This document shows positions 25,926-35,588 of a DNA stretch of 64,000 nt, one piece after another (the stretch's first letter is position 1; each line of letters starts with the position of its first letter). A program made the translations under genes and the position numbers. The notes beneath the pieces are model-generated. The model saw only the letters and a program-made list of their open reading frames with translations, did no database searches and was not told the DNA's origin. Source of the DNA: PALSA-1353 sp036267155 (lineage in GTDB: Bacteria > Planctomycetota > Phycisphaerae > Tepidisphaerales > Tepidisphaeraceae); the NCBI GenBank assembly GCA_036267155.1, contig DATAWP010000032.1:1-64000 (forward strand), written 5' to 3'.

Positions 25926-27677
25926 GTGACCCAATCGAGCGTCCAACACGATCAACGCGATATTTATCCAATCGGTTTTTCCACCACATCCCCATCAGGC
26001 GCGGAGAACATCTACCTGAACGATCCCACCGCGCGAAAGCTCGCCGATTTCTTCGACAAAAAAGGATTGGAAGCAATCAAGGACGAGGATCAGCGCCAGC
26101 AGTGGTACGACGATTGGATCGTCTATCAGGCGACGCACCGCTTGTACGCATCGGTGCTTTCGCCCAAATCTTATTCCACCCTGGGATTCGAGTTCGATCT
26201 GCTGAAGCTCACGCGGCTCCTTGAAGTCTTCGCCTATTTCAGCCCGGCCCACGGATACAGTCTCCAGGTTACGTTCCTTGGCCTCTTCTCGATCCTCATG
26301 GGTACGAATTCCGTGGTGAAGCAAGAAGCGATCGCCGCCGTCGAATCCGGCCGGCTGCTCGCCTTCGGCGTGTCGGAAAAAAACCACGGCTCCGACCTGC
26401 TCGCCAACGAATTCACCCTCGAAAAAATCCGGCCCGGACATCTGGTGGCCAGTGGCAAAAAGTATTACATCGGCAACGCGAACGCCGCCGCGATGATCTC
26501 CATACTTGCCCGAATGGAGGACGGCAGCTCTCGCGGCAGACGAGCGGCGCCCGCGTTGTTCGTCTTGCGCCCGGCACGGTCAAAGGCATTCAGCCCCGCG
26601 CGAAAAATCCCAACCCTTGGCATCCGCTCGGCATTCGTCGGCGAGTTCGAGGTCAAAAATCACGAGCTGCCCGAAGGCGATCTCGTCGCCGAAGGCCGGC
26701 ACGCCTGGGATGCGGTGCTCGGCACGGTGACGCTCGGCAAATTCTTCCTCGGATTCGGCTCGATCGGCATCTGTGAACACGCTTGGGAGGAAGCGCTCGC
26801 CCACCTGACTCAACGAGTTCTTTACGGCAAGCCCGTCATTGACATGCCGCACATTGGATCGATCGTGGCCCAGGCCTACGCGCGTTTGACCGCCATGAAG
26901 CTCTACGCATACCGGGCCTTGGACTACGTCCACGCCTGCGGCGAGGCCGATCGGCGTTATCTGCTCTTCGCCGCCGTCCAAAAGGCGAAGGTAAGCACCG
27001 AGGGTGTGAAGGTGGTAACCCTTCTGTCGGAATGTCTCGGAGCCAAAGGTTTCGAATCCGACACTTATTTCGAAATGGCATTGCGCGACATCCAGCTCAT
27101 CCCCCGCCTCGAAGGCAGCACGCACGTCAATCTCGGCCTCGCGGCTCAATTTGTGCCGAAATATTTTGGCCATTTCGATCCCCGCCTCGCGCCCCCAAAG
27201 TCGTTGATCGCCGGCGATGCCCCCGCGGGTGAAAACCCATATCTACTCGCAGCTCGCGCCGGCTCAGTCAACACCGTCGCATTCCCGCACTTTCTGAACG
27301 CATACAGGCCACTGAAATCCATTCCTAATGCGCGCCTGTTCGCGAAGCAGGTGCGGGCTTTCCGACTCTTCATCCGCCATCGCCCGCGCACTCTCGCAGC
27401 GGACACCAGAACCGCGATCGCCGTCGGACAATGCCTCGCCACGATCGCTTACGCCCAACTGATCGCGGAGAACGCCGCGCGCCTCGGCATTCCTTCGCAG
27501 ATCATCTCAGCCATCTTCCACCAATTGGTGAACGACCTGAGCGTCTCCGCGTTGTCGCTGTCATCCTCGCACCGACTGGACGCGACAAGCCGAATCCTGA
27601 TTCGCCGCCTCGTAGCCGTTCCCCAAACCCCCGACGCCGACTGGGATTTCGTGTTACATCAGGCCCGCGGGCAATGA
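25926..27677 (+). CDS. Acyl-CoA dehydrogenase-like flavoprotein
   Basis: A 583-residue protein with the acyl-CoA dehydrogenase fold. It has the flavin-contact region AFGVSEKNHGSDLLANEF and the middle-domain strand VASGKKYYIGNANAA. A long C-terminal helical domain contains RLEGSTHVNLG, where the catalytic base is expected. A C-terminal extension beyond the normal length of about 380 residues makes it resemble the larger ACAD subfamilies. The GTG at 25926 is inferred, since nearby ATGs hit stops at once. It lies downstream of mlaA in the same direction. Substrate is unknown. Confidence 0.83.
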   Translation: MTQSSVQHDQRDIYPIGFSTTSPSGAENIYLNDPTARKLADFFDKKGLEAIKDEDQRQQWYDDWIVYQATHRLYASVLSPKSYSTLGFEFDLLKLTRLLEVFAYFSPAHGYSLQVTFLGLFSILMGTNSVVKQEAIAAVESGRLLAFGVSEKNHGSDLLANEFTLEKIRPGHLVASGKKYYIGNANAAAMISILARMEDGSSRGRRAAPALFVLRPARSKAFSPARKIPTLGIRSAFVGEFEVKNHELPEGDLVAEGRHAWDAVLGTVTLGKFFLGFGSIGICEHAWEEALAHLTQRVLYGKPVIDMPHIGSIVAQAYARLTAMKLYAYRALDYVHACGEADRRYLLFAAVQKAKVSTEGVKVVTLLSECLGAKGFESDTYFEMALRDIQLIPRLEGSTHVNLGLAAQFVPKYFGHFDPRLAPPKSLIAGDAPAGENPYLLAARAGSVNTVAFPHFLNAYRPLKSIPNARLFAKQVRAFRLFIRHRPRTLAADTRTAIAVGQCLATIAYAQLIAENAARLGIPSQIISAIFHQLVNDLSVSALSLSSSHRLDATSRILIRRLVAVPQTPDADWDFVLHQARGQ

Positions 27678-27773
27678 ATGTCAAGCGTCCCCGATTCCCC
27701 CGAAAATCTTCACGACAGCAATCCCGCGAGTCTCCGATGCCATCCCGCGCCCCGCTCGGTTAAACTTCCACCC

Positions 27774-29774
27774 ATGGACCCGATCGCGTCCCCCTCGCTT
27801 GACCGGCCCACCCTTCGCTCCCACGCTCGCGGGCGCACCTACGCATTGCGCACCATCATCTGGCTCGCCATTGCCGCCATCTTCTGGTTTTCTTTCGTCG
27901 AAGGTCTGCATCTTCGCCGCTGGGTCTTCGACGCCGCCGATCCGATCCGATTTCTCGACGACATGCGCCGCGGCACCTACTGGGGGCTGCAAGCCAGCGG
28001 TCCCGAAGGATATCTGAACCAATATGAAAAAATGGATCCGGAAGTCCCCGAATGGCAGGATGACCGGTGGACTCCGTGGCTCGATTACAGCCCGCTTCGG
28101 CTGCTGGTGATGCGCCAATGGGGTGCATGGCAGCGCGCCCATCACCCTCCTGATCCGAATGTCCCGCTCATGGATGCCTGGCAGCGGCCTTACTGGTTCA
28201 CCGCGCCGGTTCTGCGATTCAACACCGTTCTCGAAGTTTTCTCCGCTATCTTCGCTTTTCTCCTCACGCGCTACTGGGTCCTGCGCGGAACCGTCGGCGA
28301 AAGCCACGGCCATTTCCACGGTATCTGGCAAGGCGCCGTCGCCGCGTTGCTCATCTGGTTCAGTCCCGACCTGATCATCAACGCCCACGCCTGGCCGCAA
28401 TGGGATACCTGGATAGTTCCCTGGTATTTGTGCGGCTGCCTGCTGGCGAGCCTCGACTGGTGGTTCGCCGCCGGCGTGGCGATCGCCATCGGCGCCAATT
28501 TCAAGGGCCAGATGTTTTCCATCATGCCCATCTTCATCATCTGGCCGCTCGTCCAGGGCCGCGTCGGCCCGGCACTTCGCTGGATATGCGGCGTTGTCTT
28601 CTGCTTCGCGGTCATCACCTCCGGCTGGCTCATCACCTACCTTCCACCCGATCGCCTGGCGGCGGCGCGGAGCATTCAGGCGAATCTTGCAGTCACGGAT
28701 TATCCTCCGAACCTTTTCGTGATCCCGCGCACGTTTGATCTCCCCGCCGCCGTCTGGATCGCGGAAATGCTGCTCGTCGCCGCCACCGTTCCATGGCTCC
28801 TGCGCGTGCTCGTGCCCGATCCGCTGACAACGCCGGCCGCGCGCTGGAGGGTTGTGCTGCATTCGCGCTGGACGTGGATCGCCGCAGGAACGCTGCTGAT
28901 CGTCGCCGCGGTCTGGTGGCCGTGGCTCATTCCGAAAAATCGTTCAAGCTGGTACGTCGGCCTCCTCGCCGGCGCAATCGTGGCCGCCGCGGCGCTCCTG
29001 TTGCGCCGTCGCAGCCAGGGCTACGTCCTCGCTGCCATCGCCGGTGGAGGGCTGCTTGGCTGTATCTGGCTCTTCCACGGAAGCGCCTGCTGGTGGGACT
29101 GCGCCGTTCACTATGGAAGCATCCATTGGCCATACATGTTCATTGGCCCCACCAGCAATGTTCCCGCCGTCTTTGAGCTTCGTTTCGGCTGGGAAAAATC
29201 GATCGATCAGATCGCGTTCACGCTCCCCGCACTCCACGGCCATTGGCCCGGCATTATCTCCCGCCGATCCTGGTGGCCCGCGTTCGACCTTGATGTCACG
29301 GCAAAGATGGTGTTCGACACGATCTATGTCGTCCTGCTCATCGTCAGCGGAATCGCAATCGGCTTGCAGGCTCGCCGCAACGACCGGCGCGTTCTCGTCG
29401 CGTTCGTCACGCCGTGGATCATGTTCTTCCTGTTCCCCGTGCAAATCCAGGAGCGATACCTGCTCTACGCGGCCGGCACCGCCGCCTGCTGCATCGGCAA
29501 CAGCGTGGGAACCGCTCTGCTGGGACTCTTGCTCACCGCCTTCAGCGTCATGATGCCCATGAAGATCCTGGTTGACATCCCCAGTTCCAATCTCGACCGC
29601 TTCGGCCAGAATCTATCGCAAGCCATGCCCCTCATTTTTTCCCCCGACGCAGGCCACACCATACAGACCTATCTGGACGGCACCCAGCCCGACATCGCAT
29701 GGGGCATCCTGGTGGTGGGACTGATCTTTCTGTATCTGTCATTGACGCCTTCGCGGCGAACGACCCTCAATTGA
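27774..29774 (+). CDS. Polytopic membrane protein, GT-C glycosyltransferase-like
   Basis: About 666 residues from the ATG at 27774, with eleven to thirteen hydrophobic helices. An acidic periplasmic loop after helix 1 (DDRWTPWLDYSPLRLL) resembles GT-C lipid-linked sugar transferases and related mannosyltransferase-like proteins. This is a topology-based guess; no catalytic motif is certain. An upstream ATG at 27678 directly after the previous stop would add 32 residues that look unlike a conserved N-terminus. It ends near the fliK 3' end, so the two are convergent. Confidence 0.6.
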   Translation: MDPIASPSLDRPTLRSHARGRTYALRTIIWLAIAAIFWFSFVEGLHLRRWVFDAADPIRFLDDMRRGTYWGLQASGPEGYLNQYEKMDPEVPEWQDDRWTPWLDYSPLRLLVMRQWGAWQRAHHPPDPNVPLMDAWQRPYWFTAPVLRFNTVLEVFSAIFAFLLTRYWVLRGTVGESHGHFHGIWQGAVAALLIWFSPDLIINAHAWPQWDTWIVPWYLCGCLLASLDWWFAAGVAIAIGANFKGQMFSIMPIFIIWPLVQGRVGPALRWICGVVFCFAVITSGWLITYLPPDRLAAARSIQANLAVTDYPPNLFVIPRTFDLPAAVWIAEMLLVAATVPWLLRVLVPDPLTTPAARWRVVLHSRWTWIAAGTLLIVAAVWWPWLIPKNRSSWYVGLLAGAIVAAAALLLRRRSQGYVLAAIAGGGLLGCIWLFHGSACWWDCAVHYGSIHWPYMFIGPTSNVPAVFELRFGWEKSIDQIAFTLPALHGHWPGIISRRSWWPAFDLDVTAKMVFDTIYVVLLIVSGIAIGLQARRNDRRVLVAFVTPWIMFFLFPVQIQERYLLYAAGTAACCIGNSVGTALLGLLLTAFSVMMPMKILVDIPSSNLDRFGQNLSQAMPLIFSPDAGHTIQTYLDGTQPDIAWGILVVGLIFLYLSLTPSRRTTLN

Positions 29775-29895
29775 TTTGGCTGAAACCAAGCGAGCGGATG
29801 CAAAGAATAATGATCGGTTACGATCTTCATGACGACCGACGGCGCCGGCGCGAATATAAGCAGGCATCGCCGCCGCGCACACCCTTCGCCGCTTT

Positions 29896-31260
29896 TCATG
29901 CCACCAGATCAAGCGGATCGCGGTCGCCGCGGACGCGGCGCCACATTCGGCGAAGCGTTTCGCGCCGCTGCTGCTCCTGCTGAGCGCCGCGGCCGTCGGG
30001 AGAGGATTGTTGGCCATCGCCATCCTTGCTTTGACCGGAAGAACTGTCGGATGTCGAAGTCTGCTGAACGTGCAGCCGATCAACGCTCACGCCCTGCGTT
30101 TCCAGCGCGGTTTTCAATTGTGAGAGGCTATGGCTCAGAAGACGGGTGGCCTGGTCGTTGGAGGTTTCGAACGACGCGGACATGACGCCGTTTTCCATGC
30201 GGACCGTGATCTGCACGGCCCCCAGTTCCGGCGGCGTCAACGTGATATTCATCGTGCCGCCGGCGGGCAGCAGGCTCCCGCGGATCGCAGAGACGATCGA
30301 AGGCTGATTCGCATCGGCAAATTGGGCGGCGGGCGGTTGTGGAGTCGGCGTAGCGGCTTGGGCGGCGGCTGCCGCCGGCGATTGTGTGGGGGCCGGGGAA
30401 TTCGCCAGCAACTGTGTAACAGGCGAAGGGGCCGGATCAATGGGCGCCGCAGTTTTTCCCTTGTCGGGCAACTGAACCGCCATCTGCGCGGCGGCGCCGG
30501 CGGCCTGCGAACCCGCGCCGGCGTCGGCCTGGGAGTTCGATGCGCCGGCATTCGAATTCTCGGATTTGAACGGGGAGACGTTGGGCTTCTTCGTGGCCGG
30601 ATTCCCGCCGGGGACATCGGTTGCATCGTCTACCGTCGGATCGAGCGGCGATACCGTGGCGACGTGCGTCGCCGGCTGTTGCGACGCCGCGGCCGCCGCC
30701 AGGAGCATCGCCGGGTCGGCCGAGGTTTGCTCGGAGGACGAGGATTTGGCATCGGCCGATTTGGATTTGGAGGACGTGCCTGTTCCCGCGGCATTGGCGG
30801 CCGCGGCCGGCAGCGATGCAGAGGTGGCGGCGCCCGGATGGGCCTTCGCACGGATCGCCTTGACTTTGGCGGCCAGCGCGGCCTGGTCCGCGTCGGCGCC
30901 CGCCGCCGCGGCTGCTTCCGCTAATTCGCTGGATTGCGCTTGCGTCGCGGCGGTTTCCGTCTCCGTCTCAGTCTCGGTCGTTGAATCGGGAGATTTCTGG
31001 CGCTTCTGCTGGGCGTCGCCTTGGGTTTTCGTTTTTGCCTGAGTCGAATCCGTTTGGGATTTCTCAGCCGTCGCGCCGACCGGGGCGTTGCTCGTTGCCG
31101 GATTGGACGGGCTCTGCTTCGTCCCCGCGCTCCCTGGCTTTGATTTAGCCTGGCTCAGCTTCTGGGAAAAATCCGTGTCGTCGCTCGGGCTGGTGGAATT
31201 GGACGAGCTGGACGAGGACGGCGGCGGCGGACTCGGCTGAATGTTCAAGAGCATGTTCAT
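29896..31260 (-). CDS. fliK: Flagellar hook-length control protein FliK
   Basis: A 454-residue FliK. A long low-complexity region rich in Ala, Ser, Thr, Pro and Gln (about 1-310) acts as the ruler. The conserved C-terminal Flg_hook domain follows (about 330-405), with MNITLTPPELGAVQITVRM and LLSHSLSQLKTALETQGV. A Gln/Asp/Ser-rich tail ends the protein. It is the last gene of the flagellar run and overlaps the preceding MotE-like gene by 4 bp. Confidence 0.88.
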   Translation of the reverse strand: MNMLLNIQPSPPPPSSSSSSNSTSPSDDTDFSQKLSQAKSKPGSAGTKQSPSNPATSNAPVGATAEKSQTDSTQAKTKTQGDAQQKRQKSPDSTTETETETETAATQAQSSELAEAAAAAGADADQAALAAKVKAIRAKAHPGAATSASLPAAAANAAGTGTSSKSKSADAKSSSSEQTSADPAMLLAAAAASQQPATHVATVSPLDPTVDDATDVPGGNPATKKPNVSPFKSENSNAGASNSQADAGAGSQAAGAAAQMAVQLPDKGKTAAPIDPAPSPVTQLLANSPAPTQSPAAAAAQAATPTPQPPAAQFADANQPSIVSAIRGSLLPAGGTMNITLTPPELGAVQITVRMENGVMSASFETSNDQATRLLSHSLSQLKTALETQGVSVDRLHVQQTSTSDSSSGQSKDGDGQQSSPDGRGAQQEQQRRETLRRMWRRVRGDRDPLDLVA

Positions 31261-31931
31261 GATTGCTTTCCGTCGGTTGTCGAGACCTGGGCCTGTCGGA
31301 TGCGCTCCAGGACCCTTTCGATAAAGGCAGTTTCGTCAGGTGTCTTAAATTCCTTGATTATTTTCCCGGCCGTGCGGGTATCCATGGCCTGGAGATACTG
31401 CTGAACCGTCTGTTCGCTGAGATTCATGAAAATGGATTTCACCTGCTTGGGCGGCATGGCGGTGTACAGGTCCAGACTGTCCTGGAAGCCGGTATCGCTC
31501 TGAAGCCGCTGGGCTTCCTGCTCTTTGTCCGCCAATTCCTTTTGGCGCTTATCCAAGGCGGCTCGGTCGGCGGCGAGCTTCTGGTTGGCCAGATCCACTT
31601 GCCGCTTCAAATCCATCAGCTCGCGCTGTCGTTGGTCCAGTTCCAGCATTTGGGCGTCAAAAGTTTTGCGGATGAAATCGACCTGCTCGATCACAGACTG
31701 GCCCGGATGCCTGTCGAGGAGATTAGCCAGATTCATTGCCTGGTGGACGGGCGCTGCCGCGGTAGGCCGGGTGGTGGGAGCCGCGCCGGGGGGCGGGAAA
31801 AGGATTTCGCGAATCTTGGCGATTTTTGCTTTATTCACCCGGCCCGATTGGAACAAATATCCCACGCCGCCGCCGACCGCCAGAAAATTCAGCGCGAGCA
31901 TGAGAACCAGAAGGCTGAAAAGCTTTTTCAT
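31257..31931 (-). CDS. YlxF/MotE-like membrane-anchored coiled-coil flagellar protein
   Basis: A 224-residue protein with an N-terminal membrane helix (about 5-27), a Pro/Thr-rich linker and a coiled coil (about 95-150). Its C-terminal MgtE_N-like helical domain has YTAMPPKQVKSIFMNLSEQ and KIIKEFKTPDETAFIERVL. The position between fliJ and fliK matches ylxF in Bacillus. It probably assists the export apparatus or stator; the role is inferred. It overlaps fliJ and fliK by ATGA. Confidence 0.7.
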   Translation of the reverse strand: MKKLFSLLVLMLALNFLAVGGGVGYLFQSGRVNKAKIAKIREILFPPPGAAPTTRPTAAAPVHQAMNLANLLDRHPGQSVIEQVDFIRKTFDAQMLELDQRQRELMDLKRQVDLANQKLAADRAALDKRQKELADKEQEAQRLQSDTGFQDSLDLYTAMPPKQVKSIFMNLSEQTVQQYLQAMDTRTAGKIIKEFKTPDETAFIERVLERIRQAQVSTTDGKQS

Positions 31932-32443
31932 GCGGCCCCCAAGTCGGCATCACCGATTTCGGCGTCACCGAGTTCGGCGTCACCGAGTTCGGCGTCGCCG
32001 ATTTGATGATGCCCCAGCCGCATGGCGATTTCGTCCATTTCGAGCAGATCGCGGCGTTCGACCTCCTCGCGCCACCGGGCGAACCGCCGCTCGCGGAGTT
32101 TTCCGAGAATTTTCTTCTGCTTGGCGGCTTCCGCCAGGTTTCGCTGCGCTTTGTCGAGCTGAATCTGCACGCCCGACATTTTCTGGGCAATGCCCATGGC
32201 CTTGCGCTGCATCGCGAAAGCGTAACGGCGGTGGGCCGCGAGGAATGCCAGGTCGATGCGGCCGACCAGACGGTTCTGGCGCAGGTCCTCCTCGGCTGCC
32301 CGCACCGAGCCATCGAGGGCACGAAGCTCGGCGTCGAGTACAGCCATCTGAGTCTGGACCGTGGCCAGCTCGCGCTTGCGCTGCTGCTCCACATGCGTGC
32401 GCTGACGCAGAACCCCGTCAAGTTGAAAAACGAATTTGGGCAT
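31928..32443 (-). CDS. fliJ: Flagellar export chaperone FliJ
   Basis: A 171-residue, almost wholly helical coiled-coil protein starting MPKFVFQLDGVLRQRTHVEQ, the normal FliJ N-terminus. FliJ acts as the stalk of the FliI ATPase and docks export chaperones. The last 24 residues are a repeat of five-residue units of the type GDAEL/GDAEI, made by 15-bp DNA repeats at about 31940-32005. That tail is unusual for FliJ. It is followed 11 bases upstream by fliI. Confidence 0.85.
   Translation of the reverse strand: MPKFVFQLDGVLRQRTHVEQQRKRELATVQTQMAVLDAELRALDGSVRAAEEDLRQNRLVGRIDLAFLAAHRRYAFAMQRKAMGIAQKMSGVQIQLDKAQRNLAEAAKQKKILGKLRERRFARWREEVERRDLLEMDEIAMRLGHHQIGDAELGDAELGDAEIGDADLGAA
31940..32005 (-). 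repeat. 15-bp tandem repeat coding the FliJ C-terminal tail
   Basis: Four to five units with a 15-bp period (plus-strand core TTCGGCGTCACCGAG) encode GDAEL, GDAEL, GDAEI and GDADL. The middle copies are nearly identical at DNA level, suggesting recent expansion. Confidence 0.8.
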
Positions 32444-32454
32444 GCTCGCCTAGT

Positions 32455-33831
32455 TCATTTCGCCGCTGCGGCCGCGGGCTTGGCCTTCTGCGCCTGTGCC
32501 CGCAACGCCTTTTCCAATTGTTCGATCCAGGCGGACAGTTCCGCCAATTGACGAACCGATTGCTCCAGTTTCAACGGGGCCGCGGCGTCCTGTTGAAGGA
32601 ACTGCACAATTCGCGGCCGGGCCTGGACGGCCACGTCGAATTCCAGGTTGGTTCCCGGGACGTACGCGCCGATATTCACGAGGTCTTCGATGTCCTGGTA
32701 AATGGCCGTCAGACCGAGAACACGTTTGATCTGGCGCGATTGCTCGGAATGCACGACATCGCCGCGGACGCGGCTGATGCTTTGCAGCACGTCGATCGCG
32801 GGATAATGGCCGCGATTCGCCAGCGGCCGGCTCAGCCAGATATGGCCATCGACAATACCTTTGACCGCGTCGGGGATCGGCTCGTTGAAATCGTCCCCTT
32901 CAACCAGCACGGTATAAAACCCCGTGATGGAACCGCGCTGGCTCCGTCCGGCTCGCTCGAGAATTTGCGGGAGCAACGAAAAAACGCTCGGCGGATAACC
33001 GCGCGTCGCCGGAGGCTCGCGCGCTGCCAGACCAATCTGCCGCTGGGCGTGGCACAAGCGGGTCATGGAATCGACCAGCAGCAGAACGTTCATCCCCTCG
33101 TCCCGGAAATACTCGGCGATGGTGCAGGCAACTTTCACGCTGCGCACGCGAAGCAGCGGGGCCTCGTCGCCGGTGCTGACGACGATGACGCATTTTTTCA
33201 GGCCCTCTTCGCAGAGAATCTTCTGGAGGAATTCCTGGACTTCTCGGCCGCGCTCGCCAACCAGCGCCACGACCGAAACGTCCGCGCTGGTGTGTTTGGC
33301 GATCTGCCCCAGCAACGTGCTTTTACCCACGCCGGGGCCGGAGAAGATCCCCATGCGCTGGCCAAGTCCACAGGTGTGCAAAGCGTCGATGGACCGAACG
33401 CTGGTGCTGATCGGCTGGTCGATGTTGACGCGCGACATCGCTTCGACGGAGCGGGCGTCGATGCGGCGGCGCGTTCCCATGGGCAGCGGCGCCTTGTGAT
33501 CGATCGGCTCGCCAAGTCCGTTCAGAACCCGACCGAGCAGGCGATGCGTGCAATTGATGGTCGGCGCGGCGCTGAGATTCTCGACCCGGTCGCCGCGGGA
33601 AACGCCGCCCGCGCCGTCCAGGGCCATCAGCAGCGTGCGGTCGTGTTGGAATCCGATCACTTCGGCGATCGATCCCTTGCCGCCGTAGCTCGTAATGCGG
33701 CACAAAGACCCCACCGGCAAAGTGAGATCGCTCGCCTCGATGGTCAGGCCGCCGACGGCCTGAACCTGCCCGATCACGCGATACGGCAAAGCCGATTCGA
33801 CGGCATCAACCTGCGAACCCAGGTAGATCAC
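32455..33831 (-). CDS. fliI: Flagellum-specific ATPase FliI
   Basis: A 458-residue F1-beta-like ATPase. Walker A is SGPGVGKST (165-172 core). Walker B is NVLLLVDSMTRL, followed by the typical AQRQIGLAAREPPATRGYPPS region. FliI powers unlocking of export substrates. The GTG start at 33831 overlaps the fliH stop by 4 bp. The C-terminus carries a short Ala/Lys-rich tail. Length is normal. Confidence 0.93.
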   Translation of the reverse strand: MIYLGSQVDAVESALPYRVIGQVQAVGGLTIEASDLTLPVGSLCRITSYGGKGSIAEVIGFQHDRTLLMALDGAGGVSRGDRVENLSAAPTINCTHRLLGRVLNGLGEPIDHKAPLPMGTRRRIDARSVEAMSRVNIDQPISTSVRSIDALHTCGLGQRMGIFSGPGVGKSTLLGQIAKHTSADVSVVALVGERGREVQEFLQKILCEEGLKKCVIVVSTGDEAPLLRVRSVKVACTIAEYFRDEGMNVLLLVDSMTRLCHAQRQIGLAAREPPATRGYPPSVFSLLPQILERAGRSQRGSITGFYTVLVEGDDFNEPIPDAVKGIVDGHIWLSRPLANRGHYPAIDVLQSISRVRGDVVHSEQSRQIKRVLGLTAIYQDIEDLVNIGAYVPGTNLEFDVAVQARPRIVQFLQQDAAAPLKLEQSVRQLAELSAWIEQLEKALRAQAQKAKPAAAAAK

Positions 33832-34532
33832 GTGACCTCCGCGCGTCGATCCGGCAAAACTTCGGTGACGAGCCGGTCAAGCTGTGCGTCGAGATCGCCG
33901 TCGATCTGGCCATGCGCGGTGAAGACGCGCGCCCCACCGGCGCCGATCGCCGGGTCAGCGACCAGATCGACGTGCTTCAGATGCGGCCACGCAAGGCGAA
34001 GATTGGGCAACTCGCCTTCGAGCGTTTTCAATTGCGAAGGATTCACGGCAATCCGAACGTCCGCGGCGTGGACGGCGAGGGCGAGGGCTTCCCTCACGTT
34101 CGCGCACATGATCTGTGGATCGAGCGTCCCTTGACGCTTGGTCACCCGGCGCGAAATGCGGCAGGCGAGATCGACAACCTCGCCGATCACCTGGCTGTGA
34201 AGATGATCCCGGCTGTCGTCGAGCTGGCGCACGATTTCGGTCAGGGCCGCGATGAGCTTGGTCATGGCCGCGCCGTGCTCGGCCAACGCCTGAGCGTGAC
34301 CGGATTTTTTACCCTCTTCCAGTCCGTGGGCGTTGCCCAGACGGCGGCCTTCGGCCAAGCCGGCGGTGCGGGCCTCGTCTTTGATTTTCTGGGCTTCGGT
34401 TTGTGACGCGGCGAGAATCTGCGCGGCCTGTCGCTGGGCGCGAAGGACGATGTTTCTCGCGGCCGCCTCGATATCCTGCATCGAAAAGGCGGCCACACTG
34501 AGCGGCGCGTCGGTGGATTTGATGAGGCCCAT
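33828..34532 (-). CDS. fliH: Flagellar assembly protein FliH
   Basis: A 234-residue FliH. A helical N-terminus (IEAAARNIVLRAQRQA) is followed by a segment with GxxxG spacing (GLAEGRRLGNAHGLEEGKK), typical of FliH. The globular C-terminal part has LACRISRRVTKRQGTLDP and RIAVNPSQLKTLE. FliH holds the FliI ATPase in check. It is 12 bases after fliG. Confidence 0.9.
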   Translation of the reverse strand: MGLIKSTDAPLSVAAFSMQDIEAAARNIVLRAQRQAAQILAASQTEAQKIKDEARTAGLAEGRRLGNAHGLEEGKKSGHAQALAEHGAAMTKLIAALTEIVRQLDDSRDHLHSQVIGEVVDLACRISRRVTKRQGTLDPQIMCANVREALALAVHAADVRIAVNPSQLKTLEGELPNLRLAWPHLKHVDLVADPAIGAGGARVFTAHGQIDGDLDAQLDRLVTEVLPDRRAEVT

Positions 34533-34544
34533 GGGAATCTCGGA

Positions 34545-35549
34545 TCAGACGACCATTTCTTTTTCGCCGCCGCGGCCGGCGATGATGATCTCGCCGGCAT
34601 CTTCCAGGCGGCGAACGATATCGACAATTTTCTGCTGGGCCGCTTCCACGTCGCTCACGCGCACCGGGCCCATGTACTGCATGTCCTCCTGGATGAGCTG
34701 GGCGGCGCGCTCGGACATGTTCTTGAAAATTTTCTGCTTCAATTCTTCGCTGGCCGTCTTCAGCGCCAAAGCCAGCTCCTCGTTGTCCACTTCCTTCAGC
34801 ACCGACTGAATGCCCTTGTCGTTGACCAGCAAAATGTCCTCGAAGACGAACATGAGCCGGCGAATCTGCTCGACCAAATCGGGGTCCTCGGCCTCCAGCC
34901 CTTCCATGATCCCTTTCTCCGTCGAACGGTCGGCAAGGTTGAGAATCTCCGCCACCGTGTCCACGCCGCCAGCTTTCTCGAATGTCTGGCTCACGATGTC
35001 CGAGAGGCGGTGCTCCAGCCCGCGCTCCACTTCCTTGATGACCTCGGGATTGGTCTGCTCCATATTGGCAACGCGCTTGACGACCTCGATCTGCTTCTGG
35101 CTCGGCAGGCCAACGAGAATCTCGCTCGCCTTCTGCGGCGGAAGATGCGCCAGGATCAGCGCGATGGTCTGCGGATGTTCATCCTGAATAAAGGTCAGCA
35201 GGTTTTCGCTTTCGGCTTTCTGAAGGAACGAGAACGGGGTCGTCTGCACCTGTTGCGTCACCTGCTTGATGACGCGATTGGCGTCGTCGTCGCTCAAGGA
35301 TTTGCGAATCAAAGCCTTGGCGTATTCGAGGCCGCCTTCGCTCAGGTACGCGTTGGCCAGGGCGAGATTGTAGAATTCGCCGAAAATTTCCTTTCGGGTG
35401 TCGATGGCGATGTCGCCGAGGCCGGCGATTTCCCGACTGACTTCCTCGACCGCTTCGGGGGGGAGGCGTTTGAGAATTTCCGCCGCCTGCTCCTGGGTGA
35501 GCGAGAGAAGCAGAATCGCGGATTTGCGCACGCCGGAAAGTTCTGCCAT
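34545..35549 (-). CDS. fliG: Flagellar motor switch protein FliG
   Basis: A 334-residue FliG with the N, middle and C domains. The middle-domain motif EHPQTIALILAHLPPQKASEIL is present. The torque-helix region (residues about 240-300: DILLVNDKGIQSVLKEVDN) carries the charged residues that interact with the stator. NMSERAAQLIQEDMQYMGP completes the C domain. It transmits torque between the MS ring and stators. Length is standard. Confidence 0.95.
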   Translation of the reverse strand: MAELSGVRKSAILLLSLTQEQAAEILKRLPPEAVEEVSREIAGLGDIAIDTRKEIFGEFYNLALANAYLSEGGLEYAKALIRKSLSDDDANRVIKQVTQQVQTTPFSFLQKAESENLLTFIQDEHPQTIALILAHLPPQKASEILVGLPSQKQIEVVKRVANMEQTNPEVIKEVERGLEHRLSDIVSQTFEKAGGVDTVAEILNLADRSTEKGIMEGLEAEDPDLVEQIRRLMFVFEDILLVNDKGIQSVLKEVDNEELALALKTASEELKQKIFKNMSERAAQLIQEDMQYMGPVRVSDVEAAQQKIVDIVRRLEDAGEIIIAGRGGEKEMVV

Positions 35550-35588
35550 GGTCCCTCAGGGCCGGGTTTGGCCCCGGCCTCCTTTCCA

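Noticed and set aside
31525..34134. 869-codon plus-strand open frame across fliJ, fliI and fliH
   Set aside because: It is antisense to three clear flagellar genes, is Arg/Ala/Ser-rich and has no family resemblance. Long antisense frames are expected at this GC content.
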